Shown: piece by piece, positions 31,459 through 39,121 of the stretch | How the letters are laid out: each line of letters opens with the position of its first letter | Position numbering within the stretch: the stretch's first letter is position 1 | Source: Caryophanales bacterium | GTDB taxonomy: Bacteria; Bacillota_I; Bacilli_A; RFN20; CAG-826 | Direction: 5' to 3' | DNA: 42,089 nt | Assembly (NCBI GenBank): GCA_028726925.1 | Contig: JAQYPI010000120.1 | Location: 1-42,089, forward strand | Notes under the pieces: generated by a model | The model's input: only the letters and a program-made list of their open reading frames with translations | Databases searched by the model: none | What the model was told of the DNA's origin: nothing | Position numbers and translations under genes: made by a program

Positions 31459-32412
31459 TTATTCCTTGACGCCACCGACGTTCACGCCGGCCGCGAAATA
31501 CTTCTGGATAAAGGGGTAAATGATGATGATCGGGATGATCGCGGCGATGATCATCGCGAAGCTCGCGGCATCGGGGCTATAAATGCCATCGATGAGGGTG
31601 ATGCCGAATTCCGCGGCTTCGTCGGCGGCTGCCGAGATCTGCCTTTGGATGACGACCTGCAATGGCCAGTCGAGGGAATCCGTGACGACTTGTTGGGCCC
31701 AGTAGTAGCCGTTCCAGCGGGAGATGCCATAGAAGAGGGCGACGGTCGCGACGGTCGCTTTGGACATCGGGACGTAGATTTTGGACATGATCTGGAAATC
31801 GTTGGCCCCGTCGACGGTCGCGGCTTCCTCGATTTCCTTCGGGACGGCCTCGAACGCGTTGCGGAGGAGGATGATGTTGAACGCGGCGACGCCCATCGCG
31901 ATGACGATGACCCACTTCTGGTCCGCGATGCCCATCGAGAGAAAGAGGTCGCGGGTGCTCCAGTAATTGAGGGTCGTCGGGACGATGCCCGCAGAGAACC
32001 ACATCGTGAAGATGAGGAGGAAATTGAAGAATTTGTGGCCCGCGAGGCGTCTCTTGGAGAGGGCATAGCCCCCGAGGATCGAGATGGCCATGCACCAGAC
32101 GGTGCCGAAGAGGGTGACGAAGAGGGTGTTGGAATAGCCGTTCCAGAAAGCCTTCATCTGAATGACGGAAAGGAAGGCGTTCCATTGGATATCGACCGGG
32201 AAGAGGACGACCTTGCCCGCGTTATAGGCATCGCCGCCCGAGATGGCCGCGGAGAAAGCGTAGATGAGAGGATAGATGCAGACGAGCGCGAACGCGATGA
32301 TGAAGATGTAGGCGACGACGCGGAAAACAATTTCCGAGGCAGCGGACTTGGTATAGCCCTTGTTCCCGCCTTTCTTGACGATCTTCTGCGTGGATTTTCC
32401 TGAGACTTCCAT
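31459..32412 (-). CDS. lplC: ABC transporter permease, CUT1 type (LplC/YtcP-like)
   Basis: A 317-residue inner-membrane permease with six helices. The ATPase-contact EAA loop reads EEAATVDGANDFQIMSKIYVPMSKA near residues 190-215, and the C-terminal AAGVNVGGVKE is characteristic of the YtcP/LplC subgroup. It pairs with the LplB-like permease encoded 12 bases upstream. AAGGAG lies nine bases before the ATG. An 89-base gap with a hairpin separates it from the binding-protein gene. Oligogalacturonide transport is inferred from the operon. Confidence 0.94.
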   Translation of the reverse strand: MEVSGKSTQKIVKKGGNKGYTKSAASEIVFRVVAYIFIIAFALVCIYPLIYAFSAAISGGDAYNAGKVVLFPVDIQWNAFLSVIQMKAFWNGYSNTLFVTLFGTVWCMAISILGGYALSKRRLAGHKFFNFLLIFTMWFSAGIVPTTLNYWSTRDLFLSMGIADQKWVIVIAMGVAAFNIILLRNAFEAVPKEIEEAATVDGANDFQIMSKIYVPMSKATVATVALFYGISRWNGYYWAQQVVTDSLDWPLQVVIQRQISAAADEAAEFGITLIDGIYSPDAASFAMIIAAIIPIIIIYPFIQKYFAAGVNVGGVKE

Positions 32413-32424
32413 GGTGCTATCTCC

Positions 32425-33441
32425 TTAGAAGAGCGAGGTGTTGCTCATCTTTCTCGCGATGGAATTCGAGCCCAAAACCAAGAACATGGAGAGCAACGAA
32501 TTGAAGAGATCCGCCGCCGAGCCGATGCCTTTGTGGACGGAAGGCGAGGACATGACGACGTTGATGACATAGGTGGAAACGGTCTGGGAGGTGGACCAGG
32601 TACTCCCCGCTTTGCCGAGCTGCTGGAGCAAATAGACTTTCTCGTAACCGACGCTCAGCAAGTTGCCGATGCGAAGGATGAGCATGATGACGAGGGTGCC
32701 CGCCATGCCGGGGATCGTGACGTAAAGGAGCTGCTGCATCTTGGAAGCGCCGTCGATGCGCGCGGCTTCGTAGGAAGTGGGCGAGATGCCGAGGATCGCG
32801 GCGAAATAGACGATGGAACCATAACCCGCGCCTTCCCAGATGTCCGAGATGATGTAGATGGAACGGAAGGCCCCAGGGTTGGAGGTGAGGTCGTAGACGC
32901 CGATATTCTCGAAAAGCCCGCCGATGATGCCGGCCACGACGCCGGTCTGGGGATTCGAGGATTTGAGGAGCATGCCGATCAGGTTCGTCATGACGACGAC
33001 CGAGATGAATTTGGGGAGATAGGAGAAAACCTGGGCGACGGAGCGAACCGCTTTCAGGCGGATTTCGTTGAAGAACAAGGCGAGGATGATCGGGAAGGGG
33101 AAACCGAAAACCAAGCCATAGAAGCTGAGAACGAACGTGTTGCGGAACGCGGCCCAGAAATCGGGCTGCGCGAAGAGGTAGCGGAAATTGTCGAGGCCGT
33201 TCCAAAGGGCGGTGAAGGAACCGCCGCCGAAACTCGAGTCGGTCGTCGGCATGTATTTGAACGACGAGATCATGGAAGCGATGGGGAAATACTTCCAGCA
33301 GAGCAGGAAGAACATCATCGGGAGGAGAAGGACGTAAAGCCGCCAATCGCGGAGAACGTCATGGGCGACCGCTTTGAAATGGTTTTTCTCGATCGCCTCG
33401 ACTTCGGCTGCCGAAGCTTTGGGCATTGCTTTCGCGCTCAT
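32425..33441 (-). CDS. lplB: ABC transporter permease, CUT1 type (LplB-like)
   Basis: A 338-residue permease with six helices. The N terminus has the subgroup motif DWRLYVLLLPMMFFLLCWKYFPI, and the EAA loop is YEAARIDGASKMQQLLYVTIPGM near residue 225. It forms a heterodimer with the LplC-like permease. Its ATG overlaps the stop of the preceding 6-TM protein gene (ATGA) and has GGAGG nine bases upstream. In B. subtilis relatives of this pair import pectin-derived oligosaccharides. Confidence 0.94.
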   Translation of the reverse strand: MSAKAMPKASAAEVEAIEKNHFKAVAHDVLRDWRLYVLLLPMMFFLLCWKYFPIASMISSFKYMPTTDSSFGGGSFTALWNGLDNFRYLFAQPDFWAAFRNTFVLSFYGLVFGFPFPIILALFFNEIRLKAVRSVAQVFSYLPKFISVVVMTNLIGMLLKSSNPQTGVVAGIIGGLFENIGVYDLTSNPGAFRSIYIISDIWEGAGYGSIVYFAAILGISPTSYEAARIDGASKMQQLLYVTIPGMAGTLVIMLILRIGNLLSVGYEKVYLLQQLGKAGSTWSTSQTVSTYVINVVMSSPSVHKGIGSAADLFNSLLSMFLVLGSNSIARKMSNTSLF

Positions 33442-34253
33442 TCCTTTTTGCCTCCTTGGGTCTTTTTGGATTCTTGGTATTGACGCAGGGCATCGTTTTC
33501 TTGATCGAACCGGGATTTCTCGCCCTCGATTTCGCGGCGGTTCCTCTCGAGCTCACGGAGGTCTTCCGTGCTCAAGGTCCCGCCGTCAAGCAAGGCGGCT
33601 TCGTTGATTTCGGAGCCGTTTGCGAGTTCCTCGTAGTTGATCTTGGGGTTTGCCTTCTTCGCCTTTCTCGCTTCCGAGAGTTCCTTCTTCTCCTTGGCGG
33701 TCCGCTCGAGGTAGGCGTTCATGTCCACCACGAGGGTCTTTTGCGCGTAGGCGAGGAAGAACACGACGGCCCCAAGAACGATGTTCAGGAGGTCGAAGGC
33801 GATGAAGAGGGTGAGGTTCTTCAGGAAATCGTGATTGCCGAGGTTAGACAGGGCGCGGACGATTTCCATGCCGAGGCATCCCATCCCGTAATAGAGGGCC
33901 ATCCACCCGAGATTCCCTTCCATCTTGGGTTTGTTCCCTTTCATGAAGAATAGGAGGACGACCGCAAGACCGAAGTACCCAAGCGTGTAGCTGAGCCACA
34001 TCGAGACGGATTGCTCGCCGAGGAGAAACACCCGGACGAGGACCCCCACCGCGCCGGCGATCGGGGCGACGCCGATTCCCGCGATGCCCCAGCGGAAGAT
34101 GGCAATCAAGCCGAGAGCCGCGCTGAGGGACAGGAAGAAATCGGAAGTCGATTTTTTGTTGAGCAGGAACACGCAAACACCTTCGAACACGGAGGCCACC
34201 AAAGTCAGGATCGCAAGATCGAGGGCTTCGTAAGAACGTTTCGACATGTTCAT
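33438..34253 (-). CDS. Six-TM protein with a long charged cytosolic tail; first gene of the transporter operon
   Basis: A 271-residue protein. About six helices span residues 13-172 (Gly/Ala-rich around GIAGIGVAPIAGAVGVLVR). They are followed by about 95 residues of highly charged sequence predicted to be helical or coiled-coil (ERTAKEKKELSEARKAKK, then ELERNRREIEGEKSRF). No family recognised. It is the promoter-proximal gene, coupled to lplB by an ATGA overlap. The start could be 34,253 or 34,247; neither has a Shine-Dalgarno sequence. A scaffold or signalling role for the tail is only a guess. Confidence 0.72.
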   Translation of the reverse strand: MNMSKRSYEALDLAILTLVASVFEGVCVFLLNKKSTSDFFLSLSAALGLIAIFRWGIAGIGVAPIAGAVGVLVRVFLLGEQSVSMWLSYTLGYFGLAVVLLFFMKGNKPKMEGNLGWMALYYGMGCLGMEIVRALSNLGNHDFLKNLTLFIAFDLLNIVLGAVVFFLAYAQKTLVVDMNAYLERTAKEKKELSEARKAKKANPKINYEELANGSEINEAALLDGGTLSTEDLRELERNRREIEGEKSRFDQENDALRQYQESKKTQGGKKE

Positions 34254-34264
34254 TGGTGTTTCGA

Positions 34265-34278
34265 TGTAACCGCTTACA
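34265..34278. promoter_or_regulatory. cre-like catabolite-repression box
   Basis: TGTAACCGCTTACA fits the CcpA cre consensus TGWNANCGNTNWCA at every position on both strands. It falls just downstream of the predicted transcription start of the transporter operon, where a bound repressor would block elongation. CcpA itself is not in the window; another LacI-family protein could bind instead. Confidence 0.65.
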
Positions 34279-34285
34279 TATCCAT

Positions 34286-34294
34286 AATATATCA
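34286..34294 (-). promoter_or_regulatory. Extended -10 promoter (TGATATATT) of the transporter operon
   Basis: On the minus strand TGA precedes TATATT, giving an extended -10 box. The -35 region is poor. Transcription would begin near 34,279, next to the cre-like box, with about 26 leader bases before the first ATG. Confidence 0.55.
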
Positions 34295-34316
34295 CGGGTT
34301 TTCAGTTTCGAACCGT

Positions 34317-34330
34317 TCTTGTATACAAGA
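34317..34330. promoter_or_regulatory. Palindromic operator TCTTGTATACAAGA before the transporter operon
   Basis: A perfect 14-bp palindrome containing the same 12-bp core as the site before eda. It is about 38-51 bases upstream of the predicted start of transcription, at the edge of the -35 region. The encoded GntR protein is the most likely binder. Confidence 0.68.
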
Positions 34331-34410
34331 TTTCAAGGAATGCCGATTCCGCCTAGGTTTTTTCGCAACAACTTTTTCTTGACACGTTTTTGCTCGGGGC
34401 GTTTTGGGAG

Positions 34411-35247
34411 TCAGTTTTTCGACAAAGCGTTGATAATGAGCCGTTTCGACGCCGATATCGCGGGGGCTTTGACGCCCTCAAAAACCAGAATCGCGTCGGG
34501 GGCATGGGCCTTGACCGATGCCATCATGGCCTCGTAATGGAATTCCCCTTCTCCCGGGTTTGCCTGAATGAGTTTTCCGTCGCGGACCAAACCGTCCTTG
34601 ATGTGGATGATGCGGACCTTGCCTCGCAGCCGACGCAAGGCGTCCTCGAAGATCTCGTCCCGCTTCTCAAAATTCTCGGGGCATAGGAGGTTGAATAGGT
34701 CGACGGTCGCGTAGACGTGATCGCTATGGAGTTCCTCAAGGAGCCGGACATGCCGGTCGACGTCGCAGATGACATGGCCATAGGCGGATTCGATCGCGAT
34801 GTCCGCGCCGAGGGACTCGGCATGGGCGGCGAGGTCGGCAAAGACCGCTTTGGTTTGCTGATAACCTTCTTCCGTGCGGTTCCTCGGATGGTAAATCCAG
34901 GGGGAATCGTTGAAGGAACCCGTCTCGCTTCCCACGGGAGGATTCCCGGGAAATGCCGAGGCGATTTCTAGGTTCTTTTTGAAAAGGGCGATTCCGGAGG
35001 ATACGACGGAGGGGTCGGAGTGGACGGGGTTGAAATAGGCCCCTAACATGGCGACGGAAATGGATCGGTCCGAAAGCGCCTTCGCGACGCGCTTTGCGTA
35101 ATCCGGGGTGAATTCCGGGTCCTTCAGCGCTTTTTTGAAGACGAGCTGGATGAAGGAAAACCCGGCTTCTTGGATTGTTTTGGCCAGTTCTTCCGGCGTC
35201 CCGGAAGCGAATAGGTCATGGGCCCTGACACCGATTCTTTCGTTCAT
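34411..35247 (-). CDS. TIM-barrel sugar isomerase/epimerase-like protein
   Basis: A 278-residue soluble protein of the xylose isomerase-like (AP endonuclease 2) TIM-barrel superfamily. Putative metal ligands are in order: Glu in IAIESAYGH, Asp in ATVDLFNLL, His in IIHIKDG and Glu in ILVFEG. Relatives isomerise or epimerise sugars, sugar acids or inositol derivatives. It stands alone between the two pectin operons and diverges from the pectinesterase gene. I chose the ATG at 35,247, after GAGGAA; the frame continues upstream through the pectinesterase gene without support. Its substrate is unknown; a uronate intermediate is the contextual guess. Confidence 0.85.
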   Translation of the reverse strand: MNERIGVRAHDLFASGTPEELAKTIQEAGFSFIQLVFKKALKDPEFTPDYAKRVAKALSDRSISVAMLGAYFNPVHSDPSVVSSGIALFKKNLEIASAFPGNPPVGSETGSFNDSPWIYHPRNRTEEGYQQTKAVFADLAAHAESLGADIAIESAYGHVICDVDRHVRLLEELHSDHVYATVDLFNLLCPENFEKRDEIFEDALRRLRGKVRIIHIKDGLVRDGKLIQANPGEGEFHYEAMMASVKAHAPDAILVFEGVKAPAISASKRLIINALSKN

Positions 35248-35265
35248 CTTTTTTCCGTTCCTCGC

Positions 35266-35272
35266 TATGATA
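35266..35272. promoter_or_regulatory. Overlapping divergent -10 boxes
   Basis: TATGAT (35,266-35,271, plus) and TATCAT (35,272-35,267, minus) occupy the same seven bases. They sit nine bases before the pectinesterase ATG and about 19 bases before the isomerase-like ATG, so only one polymerase could bind at a time. Confidence 0.45.
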
Positions 35273-35280
35273 AGGGCATT

Positions 35281-36252
35281 ATGGTTCATCTTTCCGATTT
35301 TGAGAATGCGCGAGTTTTGCGGGCCGCGTCCTTCCGCGACCTTCTTGTGCTCGCGGAACAAACGCGCGAAGAAAAAGGGGAAATCCCCTTGATCCTCGAT
35401 TGCGAGGGCGGGGAGGAAGAAGGGGAATTCCTTTTCCCGTTCTCCCATTGCCTCGTCCGTTTCCACGGGGCGGCGCTCATCTCCAAGCACTACGCCAACG
35501 AGCGGGATGAGCAAGGGAACGAGAGGACGACTTGGAAAACCGCCGCGTTGAAAATCACGGGCAGCCACAACATCTTCTTGAATCTTCGCGTCAAAAACGT
35601 CTCCGGGGACCCCGCGACGAAAGGCCAGCAAGTCGCCTTGGGGATCTACGCGGATGACAATGTCTTCCTCCGCTGCGCCTTTTCCTCGACGCAAGATACC
35701 CTTTTCGTAGGCCCGCTCCCGGATGACCTTTGCACCCGTTATCGGGGATTCTTGCCCGAGAACGAACGCTACTTCGAGGGAACGGCCCGCTCCTTCTTCT
35801 CCTCTTGCCTCATCGAAGGGAGCGTCGATTTCATCTTCGGGGCAGGCCAAGCCTTGTTCCTGGATTGCGCCATCAAGACCGTAAACGACGGGAGGGCGGA
35901 GACCTATGTCGCCGCGCCCTCGCACTCTTTGAAGGATCCCTTCGGCTTCGTTTTCGATCGCTGCCGTTTCGAAAAGAAAGGGGACGTACCATCGAATTCC
36001 GCCTATTTGGCCCGTCCGTGGCGCGAATACGGCAAAGCGGTTTTCCTCGATTGCCGTTACGAAGACCACGTCAAAAAGGAAGGCTTTTCCGACTGGAATG
36101 GGGAGGGTCGCGACGCGACCGCCCGGTTCTTGGAATCCCCCCTCCCCCAGGGGCGCGTCCCTTGGGGGAAGGAAATGAAAAACCCGGACTTCCTTGAGGA
36201 AATCCGGGATCTGTCCAAAGAACTTGAAACCGAAACTCAGCGCGTGAAATAG
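35281..36252 (+). CDS. CE8 pectin methylesterase, cytoplasmic
   Basis: A 323-residue right-handed beta-helix esterase that removes methyl groups from esterified galacturonate. CE8 motifs: GQQVALGIYADDN, SSTQDTLF (catalytic-site Gln/Asp near residue 138), SVDFIFG (nucleophile Asp near 183) and LARPWREYG (Arg near 245). There is no signal peptide, so it should process imported methylated oligogalacturonides. The ATG at 35,281 has a -10 box nine bases upstream and no Shine-Dalgarno sequence. Its last 16 bases overlap the convergent uxaC gene, and the terminator of that operon lies within its coding sequence. Confidence 0.92.
   Translation: MVHLSDFENARVLRAASFRDLLVLAEQTREEKGEIPLILDCEGGEEEGEFLFPFSHCLVRFHGAALISKHYANERDEQGNERTTWKTAALKITGSHNIFLNLRVKNVSGDPATKGQQVALGIYADDNVFLRCAFSSTQDTLFVGPLPDDLCTRYRGFLPENERYFEGTARSFFSSCLIEGSVDFIFGAGQALFLDCAIKTVNDGRAETYVAAPSHSLKDPFGFVFDRCRFEKKGDVPSNSAYLARPWREYGKAVFLDCRYEDHVKKEGFSDWNGEGRDATARFLESPLPQGRVPWGKEMKNPDFLEEIRDLSKELETETQRVK
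36178..36208 (-). terminator. Terminator of the uxa operon inside the pectinesterase coding region
   Basis: On the minus strand CCCGGATTTCC and GGAAGTCCGGG form a near-perfect stem with a short loop and lead into TTTTT (36,182-36,178). It is 28 bases past the uxaC stop, within codons of the convergent pectinesterase gene. Confidence 0.8.
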
Positions 36253-37640
36253 GCTTTCGCGTTGCGGAAACTCACGTCCTCAACGATCTTGCCGAGGGTT
36301 TCTTCGTCGTTAGGATAACGACCTTCCTCGACCAAGGAGGCGAGGAAATCGCAGAGTTCCCTCCGGAAATAATCGTGGCGCGGATAGCTGAGGAAGCTGC
36401 GGGAATCCGTGAGCATCCCGATGAAGCAGGAAATGAGGCCATCGCTCGAGAGCTTTTTCATTTGGGAGAGCATGCCGTCGTAATGGTCGTTGAACCACCA
36501 CGCCGTCCCGACTTGGATCTTCCCTTTCTGCCCGCCTTGGAAGCAATTCATCAAAGTGACGAGGGAAATGTAATCCTTTTCATTCAAGGTGTATAGGACC
36601 GTCTTCGGGAGGGAAGCGGCTTCATCGAGCTCGTTGAGCAAGGCCGAGAGCTTTTCCGCGACGGGCAAATCCTCGACCGCGTCATAGCCCGTGTCGGGGC
36701 CCAAAACCGCGTAATTCCGTTTGGAATTGTCGCGCAAGGCGCCGATGTGGTACTGCTGGACCATGTTGTAGCGATGGTATTCCTTCCCGAGGAAAACGAG
36801 GAGGTACCCCTTATAGATATCCTCTTCTTCCGTGGTGATGGCCTCGCCTTGGAGGCCTTTTAAATAGACCGCGTTCGCCTCTTCATAGGTCGCTTTCTTG
36901 AAATGCACGACGTCGAGGGCGTGGTCGCTCGCGGCGCAGCCATGTTCCACGAAGAAGGCAAGCCGTTCCTTGAGGGCTTCGAGCAAATCACCCAAGGTCG
37001 GTAGCGCGCGTCCGACGACGCCTTCGAGGGTTTTCACCCAGGGGCGGAAGGTCGCGCGTTCCACGTTGATGGCTTTGTCCGGGCGCCAGCAAGGATAGAC
37101 CTTGGTTTTGAGGGTGGGGTCCTTGGCCATGAGCTCGTGATAATGCAAATCGTCGACCGGGTCGTCCGTCGTGAAGACGGTCTCGACGCGGTTGAGTTCC
37201 ATCATCTTTCGCGCGGTCATGGTTTTCAGGACTTCGTTGGCTTCGTCGAAGATCTCTTTCGCCGTCGCGGGGGAAAGGGGTTTCGTGATGCCGAAATACG
37301 TCTTGAGCTCGAGATGGGTCCATTCATAGATCGGGTTCCCGATGAAATAAGGCATGCATTCAGCGTATTTCTCGAATTTTTCGTACGCGGAGCGGTTGCC
37401 GGTGATATAGGATTCGTCGACGCCCATCTCGCGCATGAGGCGCCACTTGTAATGATCCCCATACCCGTTCTCCCCGAGCCAGGCTTCCGTGATGGACGAG
37501 AAGCGATGGTCTTCGTAGATTTGCTGCGGGACGAGGTGGCAATGGAAATCGAAAATCGGCATTTTGGCGGCATGGTCGCGGTAGAGTTTCTTCGCGAGCT
37601 CGCCGTGCAAGAGGAAGTCATCTCCCAAAAACTGTTTCAT
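36237..37640 (-). CDS. uxaC: Uronate isomerase (glucuronate/galacturonate isomerase)
   Basis: A 467-residue amidohydrolase-superfamily enzyme converting D-galacturonate to D-tagaturonate (and glucuronate to fructuronate). Length agrees with E. coli UxaC (470 aa). Visible hallmarks are FDFHCHLVPQQIYEDHRF near residue 30 (metal-binding HxH), TTDDPVDDLHYH, CWRPDKAIN, GTAWWFNDH and the C-terminal DSRSFLSYPRHDYFRRELC. AAGGAG lies six bases before the ATG. It is the last gene of the operon GH105-uxaB-uxaA-uxaC, 14 bases after uxaA. Confidence 0.97.
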   Translation of the reverse strand: MKQFLGDDFLLHGELAKKLYRDHAAKMPIFDFHCHLVPQQIYEDHRFSSITEAWLGENGYGDHYKWRLMREMGVDESYITGNRSAYEKFEKYAECMPYFIGNPIYEWTHLELKTYFGITKPLSPATAKEIFDEANEVLKTMTARKMMELNRVETVFTTDDPVDDLHYHELMAKDPTLKTKVYPCWRPDKAINVERATFRPWVKTLEGVVGRALPTLGDLLEALKERLAFFVEHGCAASDHALDVVHFKKATYEEANAVYLKGLQGEAITTEEEDIYKGYLLVFLGKEYHRYNMVQQYHIGALRDNSKRNYAVLGPDTGYDAVEDLPVAEKLSALLNELDEAASLPKTVLYTLNEKDYISLVTLMNCFQGGQKGKIQVGTAWWFNDHYDGMLSQMKKLSSDGLISCFIGMLTDSRSFLSYPRHDYFRRELCDFLASLVEEGRYPNDEETLGKIVEDVSFRNAKAYFTR

Positions 37641-37654
37641 GGTGTTCTCCTTTT

Positions 37655-39121
37655 TTATAACGTCACGCCTTCCTTGAAGAGGGCGATCTGATCCATTCCG
37701 AGGATCTCGGCCTTCGTTTCCTTCCCGCTTGCGATGTCGCAAAGCAAGTCGAGGAACCGGTCGCGGACGGGAAGGAAGCCTTCCTCGAGAACCGCTTCCG
37801 CGTCGAAGTCGATCCAAGACGGCTTCTTCGCGGCGAGTCGATGGTTCGTCGCGACCTTGATGGTCGGGATCAAGGAACCAAACGGGGTGCCTCTGCCGGT
37901 CGTGAAGCAGAGGATGTTGCACCCGGCGGCAAGGCAATTCGTCGAGGCGACGATGTCATTCCCGGGCCCGTTGAGAAGGGAGAGTCCCGGGGATTTGAGG
38001 GAATCCCCGTAATCGAGGACGTCCTCCACCTCGAGATGGCCGGCTTTGAGGACGCAGCCGCTCGATTTCTCCTCGAGGGTCGTGATGCCGCCGTCCTTAT
38101 TGCCGGGGGAAGGATTCTCGTAGCAAGGTTGCCCGTTTTTCGCGTAATAGGCCTTGAAATTCTCGATGAGGCCGACGATGCGATGGAAGGTTTCCTCGTC
38201 CTTCGCACGGTTCATGAGGGATTGCTCCGCGCCGAACATCTCGGGGACTTCCGTGAGGGCGACTTGGCCCCCGGCCCCGCCGATAACCTCGCTCACGTAG
38301 CCAAGCATCGGGTTCGCGGTGAGCCCGGAAAAGCCATCCGATCCCCCGCATTTTAGCCCGAGGGCGATCTTGGACAAGGGACAGGGGACCCTTTTTTCCT
38401 CTTTCGTGAAAGCATAGAGTTCCTCGAGTTTCTCGATGCCCGCCTCGATCTCGTCCTCGACCTCTTGGCACACGAGGACGCGAAGGCGCTGGGCCGGCAA
38501 ATCCGCGATCAGGGGATGGAACGTCTCCATCCGGTTGTTCTCGCATCCAAGGCCCAAGGCGAGCACGCCCCCAAAATTCGGGTTGTGGGCGATGCCGGAA
38601 AGAAGGTATGCGGTATGGGCATGATCTTCCCCGAGCTGGCTGCATCCGTAGGGATGGGAAGCGATTTTGACGCGCCTCGCCATTTCGGGGTGGCGGGCGA
38701 GGAAACCTTCGCGAATCGCGTGGGCTTGCCCGTTGACGCAGCCGACGGTCGGGAGGATGAGCAAGTCGTTGCGCGTCCCGACCTTCCCGGATTCGCGGGG
38801 GAATCCCAAGAATTCGCGATCAGAAGGCTCTTTCGGGGAGACGGTTCCCTTTTCGTAACGATAAACCGGAGCGTCGCTCAAGGACGTCTTCAATTCGTCG
38901 CTATGGATCCATTCCCCCGGTTCCACGTCGCGGGTGAGGATGCCGATGACGTTGCCGTATTTATGGAGAGGGGCTCCTTTTTTGAGGGCGCGAAGGGCGA
39001 TCTTGTGGGCTTGGGGGATATTCTCTTTCAATAGAATCCCGTTGACCGTCTCGCCTTTCTTCAAATCGCGCAAGGCGACGAGGACGTCGTCACTATCATG
39101 AATCAAAATCGCGTCATTCAT
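37655..39121 (-). CDS. uxaA: Altronate dehydratase
   Basis: A 488-residue iron-dependent dehydratase that converts D-altronate to KDG. It has the small N-terminal SAF domain (residues about 1-90, AILIHDSDDVLVALRDLKKGE) and the large catalytic part with LPTVGCVNGQA, PYGCSQLGEDH, LGCENNRMETF, LKCGGSDGFSGLTANPMLG and GRGTPFGSLIPTIKVATNH. Length is close to E. coli UxaA (495 aa). The ATG overlaps the uxaB stop by 8 bases, with GGAGG about nine bases upstream. Its product feeds the kinase and aldolase encoded in the other operon. Confidence 0.97.
   Translation of the reverse strand: MNDAILIHDSDDVLVALRDLKKGETVNGILLKENIPQAHKIALRALKKGAPLHKYGNVIGILTRDVEPGEWIHSDELKTSLSDAPVYRYEKGTVSPKEPSDREFLGFPRESGKVGTRNDLLILPTVGCVNGQAHAIREGFLARHPEMARRVKIASHPYGCSQLGEDHAHTAYLLSGIAHNPNFGGVLALGLGCENNRMETFHPLIADLPAQRLRVLVCQEVEDEIEAGIEKLEELYAFTKEEKRVPCPLSKIALGLKCGGSDGFSGLTANPMLGYVSEVIGGAGGQVALTEVPEMFGAEQSLMNRAKDEETFHRIVGLIENFKAYYAKNGQPCYENPSPGNKDGGITTLEEKSSGCVLKAGHLEVEDVLDYGDSLKSPGLSLLNGPGNDIVASTNCLAAGCNILCFTTGRGTPFGSLIPTIKVATNHRLAAKKPSWIDFDAEAVLEEGFLPVRDRFLDLLCDIASGKETKAEILGMDQIALFKEGVTL

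Noticed and set aside
29111..31519. 802-codon open frame on the plus strand opposite the binding-protein gene
   Set aside because: It mirrors the codon pattern of the lipoprotein gene, has low-complexity Glu/Val/Asp-rich sequence with no motif, and spans the coupled operon. The lipoprotein on the other strand has a signal peptide and clear context.
34411..36069. 552-aa minus-strand protein including the isomerase-like domain
   Set aside because: The N-terminal half lies opposite the pectin methylesterase and has no motif. The isomerase-like sequence begins at MNERIG at 35,247 with an upstream GAGGAA.
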